From NCBI RefSeq assembly GCF_020360975.1, contig NW_025408673.1:62001-126000 (forward strand): a stretch of DNA of 64,000 nt, written 5' to 3'. Positions 11,901-22,519 of this stretch are shown here, piece after piece (the first letter of the stretch is position 1; each line of letters begins with the position of its first letter). The notes beneath the pieces were generated by a model. That model saw nothing but the letters and a program-made list of their open reading frames with translations. It was not told the DNA's origin and did no database searches. The translations under genes and the position numbers were made by a program. The DNA is from Hirsutella rhossiliensis (taxonomy: Eukaryota > Ascomycota > Sordariomycetes > Hypocreales > Ophiocordycipitaceae).

Positions 11901-12667
11901 AGCTCCTCGCGGGACATGCTGTAAAGCGGTCCCCAGGGTAGGGGCTTCTCTCGGCCATGCTCGTCTTTCAGCACTTCGATCTTCAGGTCCACACCTGGCC
12001 GATGAGGGGGCAGCTGGTCGGCCAGTTGCTGAGAGAAAGCTCGAGACCACTTGTGGTACTGTGGTGGCAGCTTCTCCATTACGTCAGTCTTCGGTTTCGG
12101 TCTTAGGGCCTTGTCAATATCCGCCATTGTGACCGAGTGAACTCCAATGCCGCCTTTGCGTTTGTCACGGCGTGCTTCCGCTAAAAAGGTTGCGGCCATG
12201 ACATTAGAGACGTCTAGCTGGGGAGGCTGGTAACGTCGTCGGTCTCGTACTTGAACTCCACTGGACCCGATCTCGAGATATCCTTCCTTTGCGTGGATGT
12301 GAACATCCTGGTCTTCCATCCATCGTTTACCCAGGATCATGTCCCAGTTAAGATCGTCGATGACGTACATGAAAACACGATGCTGCTGATGTCCATCGAG
12401 GTCGATCGACACATACGTGATCTTGTCGATTTTGACCTCCTTGCCGTCTCCCGCTGCATTCTCCAAGATGCGCGGCTGAACGCGTATATGTGGCAACTGG
12501 AGAGAGTGAAATGTGCGCTTGCTAACCGCGCCGTAGCAGAGGCAGCCATAATCGACGAGAGATGGCACAAAGTCTGTGCCGTTCACCCTGACGTCTGCTA
12601 TGAACGGTTCCCCGTCCATTTTTGCTTTTCCGCTCACATCCCATTCTCTCACAGCCGCCGCGTGTCC
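9000..12667 (-). pseudogene. Gypsy-F pol (PR-RT-RH-IN-chromodomain), frameshifted
   Basis: Minus-strand pol fossil. The protease region near 12.56 kb has VDYGC where family members usually carry D-S/T-G. Reverse transcriptase is intact from about 12.0 to 11.28 kb, with YRGLN, PFGLTGAP and catalytic YIDD (about 11,476-11,487). RNase H follows at 11.05-10.69 kb with EADAS, DKELLAI, TDHKNL and LPDALSR. Integrase has its His/Cys finger (ending CEVCGR) near 10.2 kb, core aspartates in DFITDLP and SDRGPQF, and the glutamate in TERMNQ. The C-terminus carries a GDWVYL motif and a chromodomain beginning MYLVERILDERMEG near 9.2 kb. The frame breaks near 11,277, 11.15 kb, 10.1 kb, 9.86 kb and 9,108. It lies in the same frame as the upstream gag end, separated by a single UAG at 12668-12670. 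Confidence 0.9.
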
Positions 12668-13913
12668 CTAGTCTGAATCTTCATCGCTATGAGACGAAGC
12701 TTCGTCTTCGGCGATCTCGGCATTAGTGACCGCTGGTCGTGTCGGAGCCACGGCATTGACCTGAGTGCGACGGGTCGCGTTTGCGGGTCGGATAGGCGCA
12801 GCCAATGGGCAGCGCTCGATCCTGCAGTTGTCTCTTCCACAACGAAGGCAACGCCCTTCACGGTAACGGGCGTCCATCTCGGTCTGATCGACCCACTTTG
12901 CACGCTTGCCCAACAGCGCTTGGTCTTCTGGTCGGTTGGATTGGTGACCATATGTGTTCTTATCACCGCGGGTGCGCGCAGCGTTCACTTTCGCGGATGC
13001 TTGTAGAGTTGGCTCCCATTCCATCATGTCCTCTCGTCTAACTTCAGTTTTCTGGCCGGACTGTTTCTGGGCGGCCTGGCCTCCATGGTTCTGGTGGTTG
13101 TCATAGTTGTCCGAACTCTTTGTGTTGCCTCGGGGCCTTTTCCACTGACCCAACAGTTCCATCTGGCTGCTCAGCGAATCGCATCTCCTCGCCAGCCCAA
13201 CGTAGCTGCTGATGGCAGAGGGGTCAGAGCCTATAAGGGCTGCTTTCATTTTGTCGTTTAGTGCCTCCTGGAGGTAGGAAATCTTGCTGTCGTCTGGCCA
13301 ATACTCGGCGTTGGCATTGGCGATCTCCTCTCAAAGCGGGGTAAAGGACGTGAATGGTTCATTCTCCCTTGCTTAATCGAATGCAAGTTGCGTGTAGCTC
13401 TCTGCTTGCGATCCCTCTCCCCGTACAACAACTCGAGGCGGTTGAGTAGTTCAGCAACATTGAACGTTTTCTTCTCGGTTTGCATCTCCACAAATGTGGT
13501 CACGTTGTCTTTAGCCTTGCCTTCTAGGCTCATGAAGATGTACATAAAGTGGCCCTCTGCATCTCAAGGGCTTCTTTATCGACTCGTAGTTTTCCTTCGG
13601 TTTCTAGTTTCCAGCTTCGCCACTGGGCCTTGTCGCCGCCGAATTTCGGGATGTCTCGTAATTTGGGGCGCTTGGTTGGATGAGGGCTGTGAGTGGCGAC
13701 TACATGGATGTCCTCGATGGGGACAGCCGGGGTGACAGATGGCGTCGGCTCTGGGAGTTCAGACGAACGGGATTGCTGGTGTTGCTGGAGTTCCAGGGCA
13801 ATAAACCGTTCTTCAAACTGGGTATTTCTTCGGGAATTCTCTTCTCTCAAACTTCGTATCTCGGCAACCAGGGCGCTGAGGACGTCCGGCTGCATGTTGT
13901 TATCTTCGGCCAT
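12668..13913 (-). pseudogene. Gypsy-F gag, frameshifted
   Basis: Reads on the minus strand from ATG at 13911-13913. The N-terminal part (to about 13,530) has a coiled-coil-like stretch ALVAEIRSLREEN. The capsid-like part (13.55-13.25 kb) includes an F-x-x-R-x-x-M-P type segment near 13.33 kb that continues only after a frame change. The C-terminal part (13,249-12,668) is basic and holds a zinc-knuckle-like CLRCGRDNCRIERC. This follows the C-x2-C-x4-?-x4-C spacing, but cysteine stands where histidine is usual. Two frame changes, near 13.54 and 13.3 kb, break the gene. It ends at UAG 12668-12670, immediately followed in frame by pol. Confidence 0.82.
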
Positions 13914-13962
13914 CGCGACTTCGCTGAACGTTAATAGTTCCGACGGGACTCAGTTACTTTGG

Positions 13963-13989
13963 TGTCTTCAGTGTCTTCAGTGTCTTCAG
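13963..13989. repeat. Three tandem TGTCTTCAG units in the Gypsy-F leader
   Basis: The 9-bp unit TGTCTTCAG occurs three times without interruption between the primer-binding position and gag. Its purpose is unknown; the repeat may be a slippage product. Confidence 0.85.
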
Positions 13990-13991
13990 TG

Positions 13992-14003
13992 ATCTTGATA
14001 GTA
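13992..14003 (-). promoter_or_regulatory. Gypsy-F primer-binding position, complementary to its own LTR
   Basis: The 12 bases directly downstream of the 5' LTR read TACTATCAAGAT on the minus (coding) strand. They do not start with TGG, as a tRNA 3'-end primer site would. They are perfectly complementary to ATCTTGATAGTA inside the LTR transcript (plus coordinates 14054-14065). This is the layout known from Tf1/sushi-type elements, where the 5' end of the RNA folds back and primes reverse transcription. Confidence 0.72.
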
Positions 14004-14193
14004 TGTGAAAGGCCTCTAGTGAGTTGATACAACTAACTAGTCCCTATGCTGTTTACTATCAAGATACAGAAGAAAGGAAGAAAGAAAGAGAATCTACTAC
14101 ATAAGAGCATAACGGCATTTTATAGCTTCGAGCCAATGGAAGGTTCTAGAAGCTAGGCGGCGCAGCCGCCGTTAAAGCGGCTTGCCCGTTACA
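14004..14193 (-). repeat. Gypsy-F 5' LTR with promoter
   Basis: 190-bp LTR, upstream in the element's orientation. On the minus strand it contains CTATAAAATG (TATA box within 14118-14125). A pyrimidine-rich stretch at about 14,066-14,095 comes next, then ATCTTGATAG at 14065, a plausible transcription start about 55 bases after the TATA box. That start would place the self-complementary 12-mer at the very 5' end of the RNA. Confidence 0.88.
14118..14124 (-). promoter_or_regulatory. TATA box of the Gypsy-F LTR
   Basis: TATAAAA on the minus strand, followed by a CT-rich tract typical of fungal promoters. The same motif occurs in the 3' LTR. The likely start site lies 53-59 bases further on. Confidence 0.6.
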
Positions 14194-16019
14194 GCTTGAC
14201 GCAGGAGCGCGCTTTGAAGGCCCTCCAAGCCACGACTGCCGACGTCTTGCAGATCTGCTCCCGATCCATCGAGCTTTCCGCCGAGTGCATCCACACCGTC
14301 AATGCTTGTCGATGGATAGGCAAGCCTTCACAACAGAGGTTCGACGAGTTGGCTCGAGAGCTCCAGGACGCGTTGACGACTCTGCGCTCTGCCAGAATGA
14401 CTTGCGTCATTGACACGACCGAAGCTGTGCTGGAAATCCATGCGCATCACTTTGACGACAAGGGCCGGCTGAAGATTGACGAGGATCTCCGACCTTTTTC
14501 ATTACAGGGTATTGTCTTCTCCATGGTCATTGAGGAGCGCATACTGGGCACAGCCGTGACGGTGGAGAAGCTGCTGGAGCACATCTCACATCTGAATAAA
14601 ACACGGACGACCCATCGCATCTGGCTTCCCTCTCGACTGCAATATTCGCTTTCCTGGCTGTTTAATCGACATTCTTCCATCTCTCTCTCCGGTATCTCGA
14701 CCCACATTGACGAGAACCCCGACTCTCCCACGGACCCTATTGCACTTGAGAGCCAGGCCAAGGAAGCTTACCGACGGCTACTCTTTAGCCGCGGGTCAAA
14801 ACATTCCCCGGTGAGAAAAGGCTTTTTGAGTCGAGCCATTGTCGGGGCGTACAAATGGCTCACCAACCCCGCCGGCATATACGCACTCCGGATGGTCATT
14901 TTGACCATAGGCACTGCGATTCCGGCTGCGATCCCAAGCTCCGCGGGTTTCTACTATCGCGAAAAGGGAATCTGGACAATAATTACAGCGCAGACTTGTC
15001 TCGTGGAATATACCGCCGACTTTACGTTCTCCCTTGTCTCTCGTGGGCTGGGCACCGTGGTTGGGGGCATTCTGGCAGTCGTCGCATGGTATATAGGGGC
15101 TGCGAACGGCCCAGGCAACCCATACGGCTTATCTGCCATCACGGCTGTGATCACAGCCATTATTGTCTGGTGCCGTCTATTCCTGCCGCCTGCTTTCGTG
15201 CAGGCCGGCATCATGCTCGGATCCACCTTTATCCTCATCATAGGCTTCAGTTACGACCACGACCATATCGAGCAGTACGGGCTGCCTGGAATAGGCTATG
15301 AGGCATTTTGGAAACGACTAGTAACGGTTCTGGTGGGCTTTGCTGCGTCAATTATTGTCCAGCTGTTTCCGAGACCCCCCTCGGCCACCAGCCACGTGTG
15401 CAAATCGCTTGCTAACACGGTACGCACGCTGGCTGACCACTACTCTCTCCTACTCTCTCATTGGGGTCGTTCAGAGCAGGGCAGCCCTCTTGGAGCCGTG
15501 GCGGAGCAAATTTCCCTCGAGGTAGCGGAGACTCTACTCTCGCTCAACGGGGCTATCGCACTGCTCAGGGTCGAACTCAACCTCGGCGCCTTTGATCAAA
15601 AGGTTCTCAAAAAAACACAAGAGCAATGTCAATACATGAATCAATCTCTGGGAAGGCTCCTCGTCCTTTCAGCCTCTCTCCCCACGGAATTGCAAGCCCG
15701 ACTCGTCAACACAGTCGGCCTCTTGGACGATCGTATCATTGGGGAAGTCATGAGTGTGCTGGGAATCATCGAACAATCACTAAGGACCGGGGGTCCTTTG
15801 CCTGAAAGACTGCCCACGCCGCTCATCAGCAGGTTTTGGAACGCACAGAGCCACGAGGCCATGCTGAGCAAGACCCTGGTCCGCAATGAATATTACAGGC
15901 AATACTGCGTCGCAATTTCTAGCTATGTAAAGTTTTTGTCTACTATTGATGACTTGGTGCTGCTACTCAAGGGAGCATTGGGGGAGTGTCATGTTATATA
16001 CCGCTGGGAAGATGCATGA
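14194..16019 (+). pseudogene. FUSC/ArAE_2-family membrane transporter, 3' half (codons 403-1008)
   Basis: This is the continuation of the gene interrupted at 8776. The target duplication GCTTG (14194-14198) repeats 8772-8776, and codon 403 starts at 14199 in the same frame. The segment is a single open frame to TGA at 16017-16019. Order: a soluble helical linker, then a second membrane domain from about 14,860 to 15,360 with about six hydrophobic helices (starting IYALRMVILTIG), then a cytoplasmic C-terminal domain of the ArAE_2/DUF2421 type, including a LFPRPPS motif right after the last helix. The total coding length without the insertion is 3,027 bp, or 1,008 residues, which fits the family. 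Nothing in this half is damaged. Because it has lost its own start and promoter, it is probably silent unless read from the adjacent LTR. Confidence 0.88.
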
Positions 16020-16375
16020 ACGCGTGGGTTCGCGACAGCCTTCCTCGGGACATGGACTTCCCTGTCAAAAACCTTTGATTGAAATACATGTCTCAGGATT
16101 ATAGGAGTGTCTGTATCTGTATTACTCACAAGGGGCCAATCAGCTTGGGAGCGAGAGACGTGCGCAGTCTCCCGCGTAAGTATTCATGTATGTATGTTGA
16201 ATGGCTGGAGTTTCAATTGTCTTTAGGTTTTGAACTTTGAGACGACACGCCGGAGGAAGTTTCCTGCCGTAGTTGGCTTTCTGGATGGTGTTCGGAGGAT
16301 GTGGGTATCTGTTAAGGAGAGTGGGCATAAGAGGCCACAGTCATGCCTAGTGGACCTAATAGTCATGCACAAGGA
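16020..16375. other. 3' flank of the transporter gene and edge of the normal-composition compartment
   Basis: Follows the TGA at 16019 and includes the presumed 3' UTR. CA and TG dinucleotides are frequent up to about 16,370 and then nearly vanish. No other gene is seen. A short minus-strand frame at 16140-16328 has no support. Confidence 0.6.
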
Positions 16376-18835
16376 AGCCTGCCTAACTAATATAACTCCC
16401 CTAGCCTAAGGATATTATATAGGCCTAACTTAGGTATAGGAATATCTTAATGCCCTCTTTTAGCTAGCTATATATAGTTACTATACCTATATAAGCCCCC
16501 CCTTATCTTAATAGATAGACTAAGATATATATTACTAAATTTACCTTTTTATGCCCTTATTTCTTTTACTATACTCTTACGCCCTTACTTAAGAGTTATA
16601 AGCCTAGTCTATATAACTAGATTATCTTTTACCTACCGATATTACCTTTAAAGCTATTTACGAGCTATTAACGCTATTATAACGTATAAATCGTAGTTTT
16701 AAGGTAAGGAACCTAGCTATACTAAGGGGCACTATTAGAAATATATAAATTATATATCCCTTAAAGAAGGATATTATTTATTAAACTAAAACCCTTATTT
16801 TTCTTAAGATAACGTTAAAGAAAGTAAGAGGGGATAATTATATTATAAGACTAAGGGAAAGCCTTAATTAGACCTTATAAATTAAGGGGATTAAATTATA
16901 GGCCTAGACTTATAAGACTTAGGAATATACTAACTTAGACGGTATAAAGGAGCTTAAATAGCCCTAATAGCTAGACTAGGAGCAATTTATTATTAATCTT
17001 AGAGGGAGACCTTCTTAACGAGAAGATAAAACTAAAGCTATATTCCTTATAAAGCGAATAGGCTATAATAAATAATACTAAGATATAAAGGACTCTTTTC
17101 GTAACCTTAAGAGAAGGTTCTAGCTATAATTTAATCGCTATAAGGTCTAGTAAAGAGCCTTAATTATACTTAAAGAATTAATTAAGAAAATAATTAATAA
17201 AGGGCTTTAAGGGGTAACCTTAATATATAATAGCTTAAAAGAGAAAAATAAGGAGTAAAAGAAGTAAGCCCGACCTTTAAGGGTAAAGGAGAAAAAGCTA
17301 ATTTATAAGAGATATATAACTTCTATTAATAAAAGAAGTATATAAGACTAGAAAGCTTAAGCGGAATAGCTCGACTAAATTATTATAGATTTACGAGATC
17401 TTAAGGTCGATATACTTAATAATATAAGAATTATATAGGATTTTCTTATAGCGGTAGATAAGTAGGACCTATATTAGTCTATAGTAATAAGGGCTCTCGA
17501 CCTTTATAATAAAAGATATAGTTAAGATTAACTTCCTCTAAGGAACCTAATCGCTAACTTTAAATAAGAATATACTTATAAGAAGAGGTTATAACTACCT
17601 ATAAAAAAGAGAAGCGCTAATTAAATCTCTAAGAAAGTAAATACCTAAGCTAAATATATTAGCTATAAGTAGCACGTTAATAGACTAATAAGCTAGTAGG
17701 AAAATTACTACTTACTATAGGTAATATATAATAAGAAGCCCTTATTAGGCTAGAAATATAGTAATCTAGCTAAATAGCATATTAAAAAAACAGCTAAAGG
17801 ACTATCTAAATAAGAAAGTAAAATACCTAGCTTAGACCCTTAACTCTTACCTTAAAGGAAGAGAATTAATAGATACTATTATTAGTAATAACGGGCTAAG
17901 AAAGACTATTAATATAGTTACTCTATCTAAGGTAAGTATAGCTATTAAAGGAATACCGTTACTTACTAATAAATTAATATATAACTTAAGAGCCGATATT
18001 AACCTCTTTAATAACCTAAGATAGTTCTAGGAAGGAACTTTTAAGTAGGGTTCTATTAATAAAGTCTAGGTTAAAGGCTAAGCCTTTAAGGTATAAAGAA
18101 TAAGAATAGTAGTTATCCTTATAATTTATAGTAGAAAGATAACTTTATTAAATACTTACTTTATCTTAGAAATACTAATAAGCGTCTTCTTAGCTAGCCT
18201 AAGGATAATAGTAGGGATATTCTAAAACTAGCTCCTAGGATACCTTTATTTAAAACCTATAAAGGATATTTATATTAAACAAACCGACTTTAAAAGCTAA
18301 TTTATAATAGGAATACTCCTATAGTTTAAGAAGTAGGTATTTATAGTTATATAAGTGCCTAAGCCGCTAACTAAGGGGGTAGGTAACCTATAGTATCGCC
18401 GCCTTAAGTATCTTAGTCTAAGATTACTAGAGAAGCTATTAAAAGCCTACCTAAGTACTAAGCTTTAAGGCCCTATAATATATAGCTATTAAATATACGT
18501 AATAAGGAAAGCTAAGAGGGAAGTCTTAAGAGAAATACTATCCTTAAGGCCTAAAGGTCTAAGGGTATAAGTTAACTTCGACCTTTACCTTAGCCTTATA
18601 ATAATATATAACGGGGAAAAGAACTTCGCCTTATTTACCTATATAGATATATTTATAAGGTTCTATTACTTAATAAAAAGAAAAATATATATTAAAGATA
18701 TCTTTAATAACTTTATAGTATTACTTAAGACTTAGTATAGAGTTAAGATAACTATATTAATTATTAATAGGGAAAGGGCTCTTTTAATAATAGAATAAAT
18801 AGATTATATAATTAATAAAGGGATATAAGTTATAT

Positions 18836-19321
18836 TATCGTAAAGCATAGCTTAATTTCGTAGTTCTTAGAGATATCCCTTAGTAAGAAGGACCTAGGAA
18901 GCTAAAAACACTTAGTATAAAAGAAGAAAGAAGGAGCTAAAAAGAGGTATAGAAAGGAAGGTAGGGGTAAGAGGGGAAGTAGAAGTAGCGATAGCTTCTT
19001 ATAGAGGTAGCGAGAGATAAGACGGATATACTAGCAACGGCTAGAAAGGAGGGGAAAGACCGGTAAAAAGCTTAGTAGTTAAGAGGATATTAGTAGCTTC
19101 TTTAAGTAGGATCTTCTTTATTAATCGAGATACTAAATAGGTATAAAGAGGGGCGTTAAATAAAGAAAAGAAGGAGAATTAAGGTAATATAATAATTACT
19201 CCCTTACTATAATTACTACCCTTATAAGAATTAAATATCTTTACCCTACCTATCCGACCCCTTACTTTTAATTTTACCTTTATATATTTTATATATACTT
19301 CTTATATCTCTCTTTATAAGA
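18836..19321 (+). repeat. Copia-A 5' LTR
   Basis: 486 bp, beginning TATCG (TGTCG before RIP) and ending TTTATAAGA. Same length and order as 33929-34414 and alignable with the 476-bp LTR of Copia-B at 59252. Confidence 0.88.
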
Positions 19322-22116
19322 GTTATAAGCCTAGGAGGAATAAAATTCCTATACCTTCTAGCTACTATAAAAGGCACCTATCTTATATCCCTCGTAGCTT
19401 CCTTTTACCCCTCTTACTAAAAAAGCCGATTTTTAACTAACTTTTCTACCCCCTCTTTTATAACGATATTAAAAACCGACTCTTCTACTACCCCTATAGT
19501 CTATAGGATGATTCTTATAGAACCTTAAGATTAAGATAAGTAGGTAAAGGAGCTATAGGCTTATATAGATAGAACTATCTATAATTTAGTTTTCTTTAAT
19601 AAGTAGGACCCTTTTAAGCTCCCTCTTCGTCCTAGGGCAATAGAATTTATAGAGGGAGCTTACCTCTTTTCCGGGCTAACCTTAATATAGTAAAGAGCTT
19701 TTTCTACTACCTTAGGTAACTATAAGAGTTACCGTAAGGAATACCTTTATAAGAAAAAGCTACTAACTACTATATATATAGCGATAACGGAATCTATTAA
19801 TACCGTAAAGCTAATCTCTCTTTAAGAAGAAGAGACCCTTAGGTAGTAGCTTTTAAAGCTAGAGACCTTAATAGCTCCCTCGAGGGGCTATATAACTAAC
19901 TATATTAAGAAGACCTATATAGTATACCTAGGAGCCTTTTCTACTAGGAACCTATAAGCTTCTTTATAGCTAGCTAAGTAAGAAGAAATCCTTAAGGAAG
20001 CTAATAAATACTTCTTAATAAAAGCTCTTTCCGGCTAGTAGCTATAGGATATATCTATACTAATAAAGCCTATTAGTAATAGTTACTTAACTATCTTTCG
20101 AGAAGCTAGCTAGGAACTAGATAAAGAAGCTACTAAAGTATAATAGTAAGCAGTCTTATTCCTTCGTAGCTAGCACTCGACCTAGACGGCTCGACCTACT
20201 ACCCTTATAGCTGCTATAGCCCCTCCTACTACGGCCCCCGCTACTACTACTGCTGCTGCCCCTCTAGCTCTACCTCCCTTAAGAGCCTTAACGCTGTCTT
20301 TAACTATAGCTACTATCCCGGCCCTAGCTTTATATCTTGCTCCGGGCCCAGCCCCGGTCCCGTTAGTCTATCCGGCCTAACTAGTCCCCTAATAGACCTT
20401 TTAGTCCGTTAGTCGAAAAATCAAGGAACTAGTTAAATTAGAACCTCGTTAAAATTAGTAATAAGGGGTAAAAAGGGGGGGTTTTTAAGTAGACCTTCTA
20501 GACTAGGACAAGGATTCCTCGAAGAAATAAAAAACTAAATAAAATAGCTACTTAGCTTATAAATCCCTAGGCTATAAGTTATTATAATACTAATAGGTCT
20601 TCGAGGAAAGCCGACTTAAAGGATTTAACCTTTTAAAGAGGCTATAAGAAACGATATAATAGTCTCTTAAGGAGGACCCCTTATTATAGAAAAAGATAGA
20701 TAAGAGTTAGGTTACTAAGAAATAGTAACTAATAATACCGCTACCTTTATTTAAGCTATAAATTCAAGGAAAAATCGTTAGTATAGTAAATCTATCCTTT
20801 ATCTTCCTTATAAATTAGTAAGACTACCTATTAGAGCCCTCTAATTATCCCCTATAAAAATTAGCTATCCTTAACTTTAATACTTCCCTTAATATCTATA
20901 ATATACTCTTATAATTTAGTCCTTTAAAAAGGTATAGAGGGAATACCTTATTACTAGGGAATTAACTATATAAATAGAGGGATATAAAAGGGTAAATTTT
21001 ATAATAAAATTACTTAATAGGTCTATATAAATTCTTCGATAAAAAAGGGTAGCTTTTTACCCTTAAATTTTAATAAGCTTAATTTCCTTCCGCTTTCTTT
21101 AAAAGGAAGGAATCTTTTAGGATATAATATCTAAGCCTATAAGGCTAGTATAAAAGAATTAAACGATTAAGCTTATTAAAGAGAAATTCGGTTAATTTAT
21201 TCTCGAATTCTAACCTATTCTTAGAAAGGAACCTCTTAAGAAGTTAGCTTTCCCTACTAAGAGGGTAGGTTTAAAGGACCCTCTTTAATAGCTTAAAGAG
21301 ACGGCCTTCTTTAGTATATATAACTTAGTTACCTAGGCCCCCTAGCTTTATATAAGCTAAGCTAATAATAGGGCGTGCGAATAAGGGGCCTAAATACTAT
21401 CGAATATAAATACTATAGCTAAGGGAAGACTAAAAAACGAATTTCTAAACGACCCCTTATACGGCCGGACTAACTATATAAAGAAATTTAGGTTAATTAG
21501 ACCGACGTCTTTAAGGACTAGGAAAGTTTCGTTAAGGTAATATTCTTTATAGACGCTTTTTTAAGGATAGTTTTCCCTTACTTCTTATAGACCTACCTAA
21601 GTAAGTATAACTAGTCTACTTTCTAGGACTTCGTTAACTAGATAAAATCCTACTTTAGCTATAAGGTAAAGAAGATATAGTCTAATAGAGAGCTATTTAT
21701 AAAAGATATCTTAAACTAGCTTTAAAAAAGGGGTATTTTACCCCTCCTATTAATATAATACCTAGACCTAAAACGGAGGGGTAGAAAGATTAAGGGGTGC
21801 TATAATAGAAAGGGCCTATATAATAAGACTTACTATAAAGCTTCCTTATAACCTTTAAAGGGAAGTTATTAAGACCGCCTATTACCTTTAAAACCGGACC
21901 CTAAGGGACCTAGAGAGCCTTTTTAAGACCTAAGGAATAAACTAAAAATCCCCCTTTAAGCTCTTTATAAAAAAGAGGGCCTTACTAGCTTACCTTTATA
22001 CCTATAGCTATAAGGTATATACTATAACTACCGATATTATTATATACTAGTCCCTTAGTATAGGGCTAGTACGTTAACCTTACCGTTTACCTAGATCTAG
22101 TAAAGGTCTAACGGGT

Positions 22117-22373
22117 TATAAGAGCGCTACTAGAAGGTATAGGCTAATAAAGCACTCGGGTATATAGTACTAATATATCGGTAGGGTATCGGCAGGGAAT
22201 CGTGCCTACCCCGCTCGTATATTATAGACTACTCGCTACTCTAACTAAAAAGGAGAAATCCCTCTTCTCGTAAGCTTTAGTCTTACGACGAGGAGAGTAT
22301 AATATATATAGCGCAGTACCTCTAGCTATCTCTACTACCTAACTAATCGTACTATAATACGTATTCCCTTATA
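22117..22373 (+). repeat. Gypsy-1 5' LTR
   Basis: 257 bp, equal in length to the right copy. The differences seen between the two are mostly C/T and G/A. It ends GTATTCCCTTATA. Confidence 0.9.
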
Positions 22374-22519
22374 ATTTCTAAAGCTTCCCTTTTTAGTTAC
22401 CTAGTAGAGATAGCTACTTAGAGAAGACTATATAACGCTCCTATAGCGCGACATAGTAGTTAACTAGTTAAGGCCTCTTCGTTATATATATTAAGTATCT
22501 ACTTAGGAGATAAAGAATA

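Larger units (their letters stand above)
8777..14193 (-). mobile_element. Gypsy-F: Ty3/gypsy chromovirus inserted in the transporter gene
   Basis: A 5,417-bp LTR retrotransposon on the minus strand. Both LTRs are 190 bp (8777-8966 and 14004-14193), start TGTGAAAGG and end CCGTTACA as read on plus, and differ at only two adjacent G/A positions. A 5-bp target duplication GCTTG flanks it (8772-8776 and 14194-14198). Internal order on the minus strand is gag, protease, reverse transcriptase, RNase H, integrase, chromodomain, followed by a polypurine tract next to the 3' LTR. This order and the chromodomain place it among chromoviruses. gag and pol carry several frameshifts, so this copy cannot be autonomous. 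Composition is normal, with no strong RIP signature. Confidence 0.95.

Noticed and set aside
8777..14193. Frameshifts as sequencing error only
   Set aside because: The adjacent 3-kb host gene has no indels, so a general error rate high enough to explain at least six indels is unlikely. Reads would settle it.
22117..22400. tRNA or self-priming site next to the Gypsy-1 LTR
   Set aside because: The bases after the LTR (ATTTCTAAAGC) have neither TGG nor a convincing complement in the LTR. RIP has blurred the signal.
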